From: Apoderus coryli
Taxonomy: Eukaryota > Arthropoda > Insecta > Coleoptera > Attelabidae
Length of the DNA: 64,000 bases
Assembly: GCA_911728435.2 (NCBI GenBank)
Contig: OU452203.1
Coordinates: 14,405,651 to 14,469,650 of the forward strand
Direction: 5' to 3'
Part shown: in pieces, positions 22,813-35,500 of the stretch
Position numbering within the stretch: the first letter of the stretch is position 1
Layout of the letters: every line of letters starts with the position of its first letter
Program-made: the position numbers and the translations under genes
The notes under the pieces: model-generated
Seen by the model: the letters and a program-made list of their open reading frames with translations, nothing else
What the model was told of the DNA's origin: nothing
Databases searched by the model: none

Positions 22813-25205
22813 ATAAATAATTTTGTGGCGTAGCAAAATTACTGGCTTTACCTATGCATGGATGTCCCTTAACCGGTTGAGGATTTTGCAAATGATATAC
22901 ACATGTGAGCAATGGCGTCATGGCCTTTTAATAAAATTTACCTTGAAAAAGCATTTTCACAGCTAGATTGTGATAGTTTGTTCCGTGAATAATTTTAGTA
23001 AGATGTAAGGTTACATTTTGCTATAAAAACTTAATTCTTGCAGCCAAAATTTTAAGCTTAAATCAATGGTATGGGTTTTCAGGTTGAGGGAATAAATAAC
23101 CAATCTTGCAATTGACACTTGTTCCTTGAACGGGGAGTAAAATTGCTGCCTGGCATGAAGTAATTTTAAACAGAACTGCAATAAAAGAAGTAGCTGAATA
23201 ACGGCATTCCCACAGAGCAGTAAAATTGATAAAAATACAGCTATTGAAGCGTTTAAACACTCGCCTAACATAGGGGCAGAAAAATATTTTGCGTAGAAGA
23301 GGGACTCTCTTTAGTGACTAATTTCAAGACTGCGTCTCGCATGTGTTATGTAGTCACAACAATACAAGCTCACAGCTTGGCAAAGAAATTGAATTTATTG
23401 ATCCCAGGAAAGTGGACGGTCAATGAGAAAGCTGGTAAAAGATCTGTTCAAAGCTTTATGAAACGAAATCGGGATATTTGTCTTCGCAAAGCCAGAAAAC
23501 TGCAGTTTGTCGAGGGCCAGAGCGATTAATGTTCATACGGTCGGACAGTTTTTCAATAATTTAAAGTTGTTTAGGTAGAAGTTTGTGCCTAACAATATTT
23601 ATAACTGCGACGAAACTGGTTTACTAACCGTCACGGATGCTCTAAAAATCATTGCACCATGTGGGTCTAAACAAGTGGCCCAAATATAATTGGGCGAAAG
23701 GGGAATATTAGTTTAAAGACTATACAGGCTCCATCGAGCACCAACTGGAAGTTTAGAATTAACGTACAAAAGTGGATGCATGATGGAATCTTCCCATTTA
23801 ACAGAGACATTTTTTCGGAACAAGACTTTTCAACATTTTTGTATCTGACAGGCCAAACTCTGTCCTCAGCAACATTCTAATTCAGTCCGCCTCCCTAACA
23901 CTACAACAACTTTGTCCATATATATAAAGGCATCAGAAAGGAAACCTACCTGGAGACAACAACAAACTGCAAAAATTTTAAAGAAACACCAGAGAAGATT
24001 AAAGAGATTGAGTCAGAAGTTCCGTAGGCCGAACTGAGAAATGTTAACAGAAAGTGATACTGATCTGGACTGCTCCGATCATTTTAGAGATAGTGACTTT
24101 GCACCAAAACCAAATGCACGATCGCATAAGGACAACAAAAGCTCTATGAACACATCTAAGGAAGAAAATAACATTGATAACGAACGTGGAAATATTAAAT
24201 TGGAATTTGCAGTGAATTACTTTATTCTTGAAACATTTTTAGTTTCATAAAGGAATAACGTCAACTACGAGTACATCGGTAAAATTTTATGAATTCAAGA
24301 TCAAATATTTAATGTCATTTGCATTTCGAAACAAATTTCATTTTCCCGCCATTGAAGATAATTGTCACATAAGAAAAGCACAATCTTGACAAAACTATTT
24401 CATCTCGATGATTCGAGATGAAATAGTAAAAGCGTATTTGTATTTTGCGGACGATATATTTTCACTAGAGGCAAAATATCGACAAATCATGTGATCCTTT
24501 ATGATGTTTTATTTATATATAGCTATAGGCTTCACTTTTATCGTATATTTTATATTTATTTTTTCTTTTCAATTATAAATCTGTCAAAAATGTGGGTAGC
24601 CATAGGTAATAGTTTGTTTGAGTTATGAGCCTGTCGAAAAATCTTTATATTGTAGTTTATTGAATACATATGTACTGTCTGATTTGTATGTATCTTTAGA
24701 GTTTGATTTAAATTTGTCATGTGAAAATCTGGATTGTGTTCAGATGAACGTGTCTCAATCAAGCGCTGTACCTGTACCATTTAAGGAAACTGTTCCTTGA
24801 ATGGGACACTTGGTTTTTATAAAATGTCCCCTACATATCCCCGCACATAGGCAAGCCAACAAATCCAATGTATAGGTAACGCCAGCAGTAAAGATATAAA
24901 TATAAAATAATAAAAAAATTAAATAAAACATAAAACGCCAGCAGGAGACCATTTCATCCTTCTGCCAGCATTCCCACATATTGGGTTATCAGCAACGCTT
25001 CGGACGGTGGTCTCCAAGCATTCGTTTGCCAAAATTAAACTTATTAAAATAATTTTTGTCCGTAAATATAATAAAATCAATTATTTTGTGGCATAGCGGA
25101 CAATTTGATAAAATTTCACTGATGCTGATGCTAATTTAATCAAAATCCCGTTTATGGATATAGCCAGTTTCCCCGTTAAGTATGTCACAAAATTATTTAT
25201 TTTAT
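22813..25205 (+). mobile_element. Pogo/Tigger-like DNA transposon relic
   Basis: A decayed transposase runs from about 23311 to 24250. First comes the CENP-B-type DNA-binding segment: AHSLAKKLNLLIPGKW, EKAGKRSVQSFMKRNRD, RKARKLQFVEG. Then comes the start of the DDE domain (NIYNCDETGLLTV followed by PCGSKQVAQ, 23600-23685, where DETG is the first catalytic Asp), and an acidic tail (SDTDLDCSDHF, 24050). The frame is broken by stops. Left (22813-22850) and right inverted (25150-25205) ends share AAATAATTTTGTG and an ACTGGCT block. A second direct copy of the end motif lies inside at 25079. The pogo assignment rests on motif order; the exact ends are inferred. Confidence 0.6.
24394..24427. repeat. 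Perfect 15-bp inverted repeat with 4-nt loop
   Basis: ACTATTTCATCTCGA and its exact reverse complement flank TGAT. It lies 3' of the pogo-like reading frame, inside the same element. Confidence 0.75.
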
Positions 25206-25483
25206 TCTTAATAATAATGATTAATAAAAAAACCTAGAAATAGAAAATATTTCATAAATTTACAGAAACTGAGGCATACAAACTAAAATATTTGTACGAA
25301 AACGAAACATGATAGATACTTGTTAATAGTTAAGGACTTAGGATGATAGGATAGCATTTTATTTTGGATACCTCAATTGAAAAAGACGAAAAAAAAAACA
25401 GTTGTTAGCAAACGTTGCAATAAAAATGTTTAAAAGTGCGTAACCTATTTTTATTTCACTGTGATGCCCTGTATATAAATTTC

Positions 25484-26035
25484 TGTATTCGAAATCAAAC
25501 GACGCGACGTCTACTCTACAAAATTTATTTTATAAATGTTCAACTCGTAGGAGAGGTGATATTCCAGACATGTTCCGGAACTTATTCATAATCAGCAGTG
25601 GCATAGCATTTGGAAATTTACATAAATATAGCATTTTTTTTCTCACTACATAATAGAGACAATACACATTTACTGTATCGTTTTTAAAGAACCTCTTATA
25701 AATAAGATATCTCTAGAATCATTTATAATGATATATAAAAAGAAAACAAATGGTTTGTTAATGCATAAGTCATTTTAACCATTTTTATAATAATTAGAAT
25801 TTAAAATTTATCTTTCAACAAAAAACTTTTCTCAAAGTGTCAATGGAAATTTTCAAATGTTATGCCACTGATGATGGAGTAAGTTCCGAAACATGTCAAG
25901 CAACCTCACCTACGAGTTGAACATGTATAAAAGAAATTCTGTGGAACAGACGTCGCGTCGTTAGATTTCGAATACATCCCACTCCTCTTTGCAAGATATT
26001 ACCTACTTCAGAAAATTTTTGTATTTTTACACAGG
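25484..26035. mobile_element. Foldback element with hammerhead-like motifs in both arms
   Basis: The inverted arms at about 25484-25640 and 25838-25975 share ATTCGAAATC, GACGCGACGTC, TTCAACTCGTAGG and the GAACATGT/CCACTG segments. The right arm (+) has CTGATGA 25868-25874, hairpin GGA/TCC, GAAA 25888-25891 and ACATGT 25891-25896. The left arm (-) has CTGCTGA, GGAA and ACATGT with TGG/CCA able to pair as stem I. The interior of about 200 bp is non-coding. Confidence 0.72.
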
Positions 26036-26220
26036 AAATTACACATACGAGCCATCTCAAAGTGCTTCCAAATGATGTAGTATTCTAGAGAGAAATAAAT
26101 TCAACCGCCAATTAACTAGATCTTCAGGATTTGGAACGATATCGACAATAAATCGATTTTGTAAATTTTTCTAAACCAAAATTAATAATTATACTACTTT
26201 TCATCCATATTCATAATCAC

Positions 26221-29200
26221 TCAAAAATGATTTCCGGGTTCCGGAAAACATGAACGATACCGTCTCAACCAAGCCCTTCCTGGCTCATTTCGATCTAAGG
26301 GTGGGTCACATTGCACTCCTCCATTAAAGTTAATCATTGAATAATCATCACAGTTTGTAACGCCATCATTATTACAATCCTAAAACACGCAGAATGATTT
26401 TCAACCAATTTAAAAAAAATATTTATACAAAATGTGAGTTTAGAATAATAACGAGGGCAAAGATTATAGACAAAATCTTTGACGTGGGCTATATTGCTAT
26501 ATTGAAGTTTTAGTTTCAACGGACTAAAATCTTGTTCCATTCAATGTGTATTTGAGATACAGTTTCAGCAATCGCACCATTAGTTCACCAAAGGTCAGAT
26601 CATAAAGCAATCAAGAAGTCGTGAACATGAGAATAATTCACAGCCACTTGAGAAGCTGTGTGAGCGTTTTCTAATGCATAGCATGAAGGTCAGCGAACCA
26701 TACATCCCAATCACCATGCCTACGCCTCGGGAAAGTGAACAGACACGGTAGGTGCCATATCTAGAGACATCTGGGTTTAAAACTTTAAATAATAACTAAT
26801 GGCGTTTTCATAATCATCAAGGGCGCGTTTGGTAAGAACACCTTCTAAAAGATTAATTCATCCTTATAAGGCACCTATTTGTTGGATTTTTAATATGTTC
26901 TGCTACGGAAAACCGTCTGTGTCTGTGATGTCTGTCACTTAATAGAATAATGCTATTGACCTGAAACAGGACATTGGAACAGTTCAATGCTAAACTAAGT
27001 TTCACATCTGATATGATATTTGACAAAAGTCCCCGGTTTCACTGCAGCCTTATGGGCTTATTGTGAAAGAAAAGTTGCCGTATTTGCATTCCGCTCAATA
27101 CATTAACCCTGTACCCTACACTAGTCTGTGGAGTTCAGTTATGTGCTGGATGTCAATATTTGCTTGCGCGATAAGTGCATTTTCAAAAATCACTAAGGGT
27201 GGACGCTCACATATAACATGGTAAACTGTCTCACCTACCCCATTGCTCTCAATTATTACAGCTCCATCTTATTTAGGTGATTCCTCATGGAACGAGATGT
27301 TCATGGTTTTCGCAGCTGACTCCTGCTTAGTGCTAGTTGTCCAGTGCGTTTTGTTGTTACGCCAGTTATGAATATTTTACCATGTTCCTGTTTAGGAATA
27401 TGTTCCCAATATAGGTATGTCTGGTGCTTCTTTTTGGCCCAATATTAATCTCGTCATTTTATGAGCTACGTAAATAAAACTGAGAGAATACCTAATAACT
27501 AAAGTACTGGCTGAAGATAAGATTTGTGACTTTGAAAAATACGTCAAACCCAGAGAAAATCTTTCTTCTTTTATGTCAGGGAAAAGAGAAATCATTTTAC
27601 TTTCACGATCTTTAAAATTTGCACAGATCAAAAACGAAACTTTCACAAACGTAAACCTACCCTTCCATATCTAACCAAGTAGTTTAGCACTACTTTTTGC
27701 GCGCATGGGATGTTAATAGAGCAATCTTCATAAGCTAAAATCAAACAAAAACTTCGTCTGAATAAATTGAATAAACACAAACCAATCTCAAAATGATTCG
27801 GCTTACCACCGGCTCGTTCTTTATCATCAAATGGCATAGTAACTTCGTTCCCATCAATCCAGTAGACTCTGCTAATTTTATATGAACCACAATAACCCTT
27901 CTCACATCCCATAGTACGATTGCAATTCGTAGCAGCAACACATAAGCAATACAAGCAATGTTTGTCCATATTCGGAAGATATATCATTTCAGAATCTGAT
28001 TCAGGAAAAAAGTTTAACGTTATAATGTAATTATAGGACTCAAATTTGCTTAGTCTAACTAATGAAACTTTAATATAAATTATGAGAAATGCAGTTTTCT
28101 AAAATTAGAACTTAATGTAGTAGAAACCACTGTTTTCCCTATAACTGTCTAAATTGAGTTTGAGATTGTGTAGTTAGGTACGAATAGAAAAACGTTAGTG
28201 TTTCTTCAGAACAGCTGTTGTAATAGTACCGATAAACAAAAGACATGTTGCAACGATTACAAACAACATGCCAGCTAATTATTAGTTGATATTACAGCAG
28301 CAACTTCAGCGTATGTTTTGGAGCAGATATCCACTCCCCAACTAGCATAGTGTAATTTTTACGTAATTTCTAGTAATTAAAGTCTTAATCAGATTCTTTA
28401 AAATAATTATAGGTAAGTTGCTAAAATCTTTGTTTTCTCAAAGTTAAAAAAGTATCCACGTTTTTTAAGGCAGTTTTATTATTATTATTAGATGACGTGA
28501 GTTTTCTACATGGAGAGTGTTTTTATTTTTACGATATTTTAGTAGATTTTTACCTCTTTGATAGAGGGTAATATTGTACTTTTTAAGGTTTACTTGTAGG
28601 GTTTCTGATAACCCTTTTACATAGGAAATTGTTAGGAATAAATTGTTTTGTATTTCCAAAGGCTTTGAGTGCGGAAAATGTATGGATTTTTTATAGAAAA
28701 ATTATATTTTGTGAAATCATTTAACTCATGATCCGACAATTTTATGACTGTCTGTCGAACCCACGACCACTTCCTTTTGGTGGTTGGTGAGTTGAATATC
28801 ATGTATCTTCCGAAATATGTTTGTTTTGTATACAACTTTGTTCACGTAGTATTTTTATTAATTAAAATTAAGATCTAAAAAATTTATTTGATTGGAAATT
28901 TCAAATTAAGTTGTAAATTTCAACATTGATTAGTTCATTTTCTTGTGTTACAATTAAAAAGTCATCCACATATCGGTAAAAAAATAGCTTTAAAGGGTAG
29001 GAACGGTGTGATAGTGTTTTCCATCACACATTGTATTTGAGGACTTGGAAAACAGTTTCTTAATTAATTGCTGTGAGTTGCTTAAATGTCATATGTATTT
29101 GTATGTATGTGTTTGTTCTTAAGAATTTTGTCATTGTATTTTAACTATAAGTAAATTATATACTACGTCGTTTATTTAGTTTAAACCAGACGGGTAATTT

Positions 29201-29580
29201 ACCAACAGATAATGATAAACAAATTTCGATGGATGCTAGGAGCTTCTAGATGTATATGTTATCAAAAAAAAAAATGAAACCCAAGAAACTCAAAATAAAA
29301 ACATACAACAAATAAAATAGGAAATCCAAAAACATTTTTTACATAGAATTGTCAACCCAATTATAATACCAACCTCCCTTTCAATATTATTACGTATTGT
29401 ATGTACATGTATGAGCTAAAAACGAACTAAAAATAATATGACGCTACCGCATGCACTACTATGTAGTATTCAAAATAATAAACCAACCTTGATCAGAAAA
29501 ACATATTTACCTTGACTTGAACTAGTGTCACACAGTAGCAGTAATATCCCAAAAATGCCACTCAACTTTTTCAAAATCAT
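26221..29580 (-). CDS. i-type lysozyme (destabilase-like), copy 1
   Basis: Four exons in phase: 29511-29580, 27807-27995, 27661-27734 and 26221-26379, giving 163 residues. Exon 1 encodes a signal peptide (MILKKLSGIFGILLLLCDTS), so the product is secreted. The destabilase domain follows: CLYCLCVAATNCNRTMGCEKGYCGSY, then YWIDGNE, the AYEDCSINIPCA helix and the C-terminal DCNNDGVTNCDD. Cysteine spacing matches the family. Active i-type lysozymes use a Glu in the CIC..E(S)GC segment and an Asp a little later; here the Glu position is Ala (VAATNC) and the Asp loop is shortened. Muramidase activity is therefore doubtful, as is known for many insect i-type proteins; other roles are inference. Its neighbour at 32548 is a paralog in the same orientation with the same phase-1 intron after the signal exon. 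Introns hold a Penelope-like relic and a Jockey-like relic. Confidence 0.9.
27080..27375 (-). pseudogene. Non-LTR retrotransposon C-terminal fragment in a lysozyme intron
   Basis: The minus-strand frame reads ESNGVGETVYHVICERPPL, then NALIAQANIDIQHITELHRLV and GTGLMY. This matches the zinc-knuckle tail after RNase H in Jockey/R1-like elements (E-T-HILCECPAL ... FI-GTGL). Stops are present. It is a weak but ordered match. Confidence 0.45.
28455..29065 (-). pseudogene. Penelope-like reverse transcriptase relic
   Basis: The minus-strand blocks are in the order of a Penelope-like RT. ITPFLPFKAIF comes first, then after a frameshift in an A-run YRYVDDFLIVTQENEL (YVDD catalytic box at 28961-28972). 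Next come MYTKQTYFGRYMIFNS (28835-28790) and FLTISYVKGLSETLQVNLKKYNI (about 28640-28560). The GIY-YIG endonuclease that normally follows is absent; the relic ends in an ATT repeat near 28480. It sits in intron 1 of lysozyme copy 1, in the same orientation as the gene. Family assignment is firm on block order, but the copy is dead. Confidence 0.72.
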
Positions 29581-32547
29581 TATTGATCTAAGAACAAAAA
29601 TTTTAAATATTCAATATCAGAGCATGTATTTGTGCTCTTCTTTATCAGTGATATTGATACTAGTCTGACGATCTTATATTCTAACTACTGAGCAGATGCA
29701 GAAAACAAGTTTGTTTGCTCGTCTGAATAAATAACAACAAAATAGGTACCAGAATGTAATTTATTTCTATGACTTGAATATACTATAAAACCTTCTACAG
29801 AATTGCATGGAAATGGCATGGAAATTTTAGTTGTAATTAAATCGCAGGAAATCATGATGTTGTTTAGGATTTTTCAGCAATCCTGGTAATAGTTTTTAAA
29901 TATATTAATTATTGGGGCGGTTTATTATAGGAAAAATATTTAGAATTTTTTATTTGTTATTTTTTTCAACGCGAAAGTATGCAGATGAATTGTTGTTGTT
30001 ATAATTTTTTTTAATGGGACAACCTACATATATTTGATTAAAAAATACGTATTTTTAATAGTTTTGGAGAAAATAAATATATTTAAAATGTAGTGTTTCT
30101 CAAGAAAATAATTCATAAACTATCGGGAATTGCTAATGAAAATATGCCAGTTTGGTAGACAATTCACGAAACAAACAGACGCAGTTAGTATTGGTTATTT
30201 GTATGGTACATATAGAATTTAATTTAATTAGAAGTTAAACACTCATAACATCATTTTCTCAAAAAGAACACCCTATTTTATCAGTTATACCAAAGATTAA
30301 TCTACACAATTAATCTTTGGTTATACTATGATACCTACTAGTCTAATGATGTTCGATGCATGATACATGAAAAGATGCAGAACAAAAGTTTGTTTGCTGG
30401 TCTGACTCAATAAGACAAAAGAGTTACCAGAATGTAATTTATTTTTATAATTTTAATACACAATGCTTTCATTTTTAAAGTTCCCACCCATAATAACTCT
30501 TTGACTAAAGCAGACACGATTTTCAGGACAAACACGTCTAATTTGCTTCGCTATGCGTTGCCGCGTCCAGAATCCCGACGAGTTTTAAATTACTCACCAA
30601 ACCAGTCGTCGCAAATTTTCTCTTATTAGTCAACTACATACTGGTGGCTTGTATTTTTATTTTTTAAGTACCAGGGTGTCTAAGGTTCGAAACTGCTGCC
30701 GCAAAATGAATCTCTGCCAATTTTTCAAGAACTCCTTATTGTTGTATTAACAAAACAATACATACTACGCATTTAAGTTTTTTGCTATTCCTATGTTTTC
30801 GGAATTTTATTTTGTTTTTTACCATGGTTTTCATATAGGATCGAACTATTTCATTTATTCTTGTTATACGGACAAAACCTTTGAGGCTGATTAAAGTGAT
30901 GTGTTACAAGACAGGGAATAGGGAATGAAATCTGAAATTATTAAATTGGGGTGTAACACAAAATTCAACCAACTATGGTTTTGAAGTTCCCTCTCAAAAG
31001 ACGAAAATCGTGTCTACTTCAGGTGGTTGGCAAGTTTTAAAATGAAGGTACTGTATACAATCTTGTACAGAAATGCATGGCAATAGCCGAGACATTTTTA
31101 ATTGTAATTAAAGCACAGGAAGTCATTAAATAGATCCATTGCCGTCTGAAGGTAGTTGGACTCATTTGCCATTTGCAATTCGTAGTACATAGGTTATTAC
31201 AGGTACCAACGTTATGTATGTTTATGTTTTATTTCAATTAATTCATTATTATTTATCGAGAAATGGGTAGCGAGTTTGATTAAATATTATTATCTACTTA
31301 AGTCGGAATAATATTTATCCATATCCATTCAAAGCTATCACAATAGAAAAAAGTCGGGAAGCTCCCCTAGAAACAGTTGGGTCATTAGTCCAAATACCTT
31401 CGACTAACAAGTTCCTCGCGTTATAAGGTCATCGTTTTTTTTTCGACAACACAAGTGGTTTGCATCAGAGGAGTTGGAGAAAAAGAAACAAAAAATTCTA
31501 CAAGATAATAACCTAGGAATCCGAGAAACGAAAGTTATAATCAGTTTCAAATTTGCCCTGTTTAAATTCTTGTTTGTTTCGTTTTTGTCTAAATTGAAAA
31601 TATGCGTAATGGCCAAAAAACAACAAATAGCATATTATGCGACTAGCATTTAATGGCAGTTATACAAAATAGTTATAATTTTTATTGAATCTTTAAAATC
31701 TTTAAAACTAACTAAATCTATGGTTACGAAACGAGCATCATACAGTGTCGTAATAAATATGAATGTCTTAATATACCTATTATATGCGAGTTGCATATTT
31801 CGTTTTCTAAAATTTGCTAACCATTCTCTAAAATTACAAATTACAAAGATACAAATTCGCTGAAATCCGGTATTTCCATTGGCTCTAGAAATATGAATTT
31901 CATTAAAGTACGGGTAGATAGATAACATCTAGTTAATAGTTCAGCAGGTCACAAAATTCATCAGGCAGTTACAAAAAGTGTGTGCAAAATAATGCCTAAA
32001 ATTATCACCATTGAACCACAAAAAAGCTCATGAAAACTACTAGTTTAACTGAAAATTTAAATTTCACTGAAAATGACTTCAAAAGTGTGATGACATCATC
32101 CTAAAAGTGCCCATCTTCTCGGAGATCCTGAAGAATCAAATCAACATTTACTGTACTGGGCTTTAGAAAGTGAACTCCTAATAAATTTTGAAACTCTTGC
32201 TCAAGCACATGTAAAACTAAGGAAAAAACCCAACCTAACCCAATCCAAATTGTGGAAGACAAGTCATAGGTTCACCATGTAACATTTATCTGTTTGCAAA
32301 ATTAAATAAGCATTAAAATGAACAAGAGCTCAGCCTCATTTTGAACTACACTGTATTGTGAAATCATTACTTTATGTTTTTGAGTCAAAATATTAAAACA
32401 GTCCATGAATTCAATTATCTTTTATTAATCCTATTATCACTTAGTTTATGAAGTACACAGTTCTTATTATAAAAATTAAATATCTCATACTAACTTAGTT
32501 CAGTATTAAAAACTCTTCATTTTAAGTACTTAACCATTTAGTGTAAT
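29581..32547. other. Intergenic region between the two lysozyme genes
   Basis: About 3 kb. It holds an imperfect hairpin at 30287-30326 (ACCAAAGATTAAT against ATTAATCTTTGGT). Two similar stretches near 29700-29770 and 30365-30440 (CAAAAGTTTGTTTGC, GTTACCAGAATGTAATTTATTT) indicate a local duplication of old sequence. No gene is recognised. Confidence 0.4.
30287..30326. repeat. Imperfect palindrome/hairpin
   Basis: Arms of about 16 bp with one inserted T and a short CTACACA-type loop. Confidence 0.6.
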
Positions 32548-35500
32548 TCAACCCTGGATACTTCCAACAATTTCTTTGCATTGCCTGTAACGTTCACCAT
32601 ACGGTTCTGGAAAGCCACCTTGACATCCATACCCACCCAATTTGTGGATTAACGCGAAATCGTCACAATCAATTTTACCATCACGGTTGCAGTCCTAAAA
32701 AGCACACAAAATCCTAAAGTATCGTTTTCAGATATGAGCAAAACTATCGAGTGATACATATCACTAAAAAGTCATTTTCAATTTAGTAGAAAATGACCTT
32801 AAGTCTTCAAAGTTGTTCTTAAATTCTAATCTTTACCTGTTGGAATTTGTTCATATAGCCTTGCACACTTAACGCAGAACAGTAAGTGTCTCTGGCACAG
32901 TTAGCGTAAGCTTGAGCGGCATCTGGAGATTCATTATTTACTGTGGGTTTACCAGAATCAGCCCAATAACCCCAAGTTATCCGGAATGGTCCGCATACAT
33001 CACCACTACATGTCCGTGTTGTGTTACAACCAGAAATAGCTTCACAAATACAACCAAGACATTGTTGCGTCACCGGAAGATCATTTTGGGATAAAACACC
33101 TAAACAAGAAATTATAATAGTTAAATAGGAATAATACAAGAGAGACAGGTAATGGTCCCAGATGATTACGGTAGAGAATTTATACCACTAGAGTCACTTT
33201 TCAATACCTTATGGGCCCAGAAGTACCAGTTATACTTAGATTTTTGGATTAGTGCCGATTTTTTATTTAAATAGTCCTGTAGGCGTTATTACTCATTAAT
33301 TCATTTTTTGTTAACTTTATTGTTACGTATATAGGTACATAACAAAAATATGACTAACATTGTAAGGTCGCATGTGGTGTCCGTATATTTAATTTATCAA
33401 TGAACTTTATTGATTTTTATGTAACTAAGGTGCAAAACAATTCTGAGAATAAAAACAAATATATAATATATGGAATATCTTACGTATGAATGAGGTCATG
33501 AAATTCTTAATTTATTGCTATTTTTAAATGCATATTATCGTACTATACTAATAAGAAGAATATAAATAAATAAAACCAAGACAGAACAAATATGGATATT
33601 ACGAAGGTATTCTTTCGATATAAAAACGTAGTACAATATTGTTTAGCACCCAAATAGGGCGAAACAGAAAACACACCTTGATATTTTTTGATTCAGACAG
33701 GAACAGTGCTAAACGCAATACTTATTTTCGATCGGAATATTATTACAATGTTGATGATAGTCAATAAACACGATCTAGGATGTTGGTCCCAAAATACTCT
33801 TATTTTGAGCAATACTAGGTACTTTTCTACTTTGATTACATGTGGCTAAATATACCTAATAACTTGAGAAAAAAATAATCATAACTCACTACTTACCTAT
33901 AACCAATAAGACCTAAGTAAGTATATCATTTTTTTAACAAGATTTGTCATTTTTAAAACAAGGTTGTTTAATAAGTATGTTATATAATGGTAGGTAGATG
34001 ATAATTATAACGACACGATATCCAAAATAGTAAAATTAGCATTGAATAGCATCATAATTTTTATATAAACTACAACAATGTCCGTGATGGAAATACCAGT
34101 AAAGTAAGGATATGATATGAAATACATAATAAAAATTATGATCTTTGTACAATAATGTACAGGTTCAAGTTTTATTTTACATAATTGCTTTGTTGTTTTA
34201 ATTATTATCTTCAGATAATTAACATTGTTATTGTTTTTTATATCTAGATATTAATTAATTTAAAGAATTGTTTATATTTCTATGAAATTTATGTATACAG
34301 TGAGGACCAAAAGTCATGCTTAAATTCGATAAAAATTTACGGAAAATTTCACTTGAGTTTTGGTTTTAAGTTGCGCATTTTTTAAAATAACAGAAAAGTA
34401 TTCAGGGTCGATCGTGTAGTAGATAAACGTAATTGCATATGTGTTTCTTATGGAACCCCGTGTATAATATTACTTTTTTTGAATCTCCATAAGATTAATA
34501 ATATTTGATATGTTATAACATTTACCTAAAGTCAACGGTCATCGAGATATTTGCGGTTGAATAGAAAAACATGAAAACATTGAAAACATCAAAAAATGTT
34601 CCCTGATTTGTATTTTAAAAGAATTATAATTTAAGAAAGCTTAATCTACAATAAATATACAGTATGTGAATAATGAAATGCTATCGACTGTGTACAAATT
34701 GCTTTAAATTCGGTATTTATTCTATATATTAAACTTTGACATAATCCGAAACTCACCGCAAATCACATATACTCTTTTTGGAAAATCATACCACACAATT
34801 TTATAATCAGAGTGAGTTTTAGGAAAATTTATTTTTTTTATTTTTAAACATATTTTGAAAACTGTAATATTGACTATCTTTCTAAAATCATCACATCAGT
34901 ATCATGAGTTTTTCATTTATTTTTCGATACAGTTGAGTTTCCCTCACTTATTTTTATTTAAAGTATTTTGTGAAATGTAAAAATAACATTGATAGAAAAA
35001 AAATCATAAATAAAAGTTTACGCCCTAATTTCAAAAAATTAGATAATTTTCTTACGACTTTTGATTTTTTCCGCCTTGTGATCTAAGATTTGGTAAAAAA
35101 TTTAGTGGAATTGACAAAGAAGTATGATATTTCTTCCATGTCTTACGTTTGCAATAACAATTTTAAGAATAATTAAAAATCATCATTAAAATAATATTAT
35201 ACACTAATATATTTGTCGAAACTAAATAGAAAAGGGCTAGTGTCTTTAACAAGCTTTTTAGTTTTCAACGTTTTTGACCTCCCCGGTAGTAGTTTTTTGA
35301 TGCATTTTTAATTTAGGTAAACAAAATGTTTCTAAAGAGTAATATAGAGGAAGTCATTAATGAAGTAACGTTAGGTAAATGATGTAATTTTTGATAATAA
35401 ATGTAAAATAGGGTATTTCTCAATTACACATTCTAAGGCATTTTGTATCCTATTAGAGCTTAAATTACAGAGGTTTTTTAATAAAATTATTGTAATTTAC

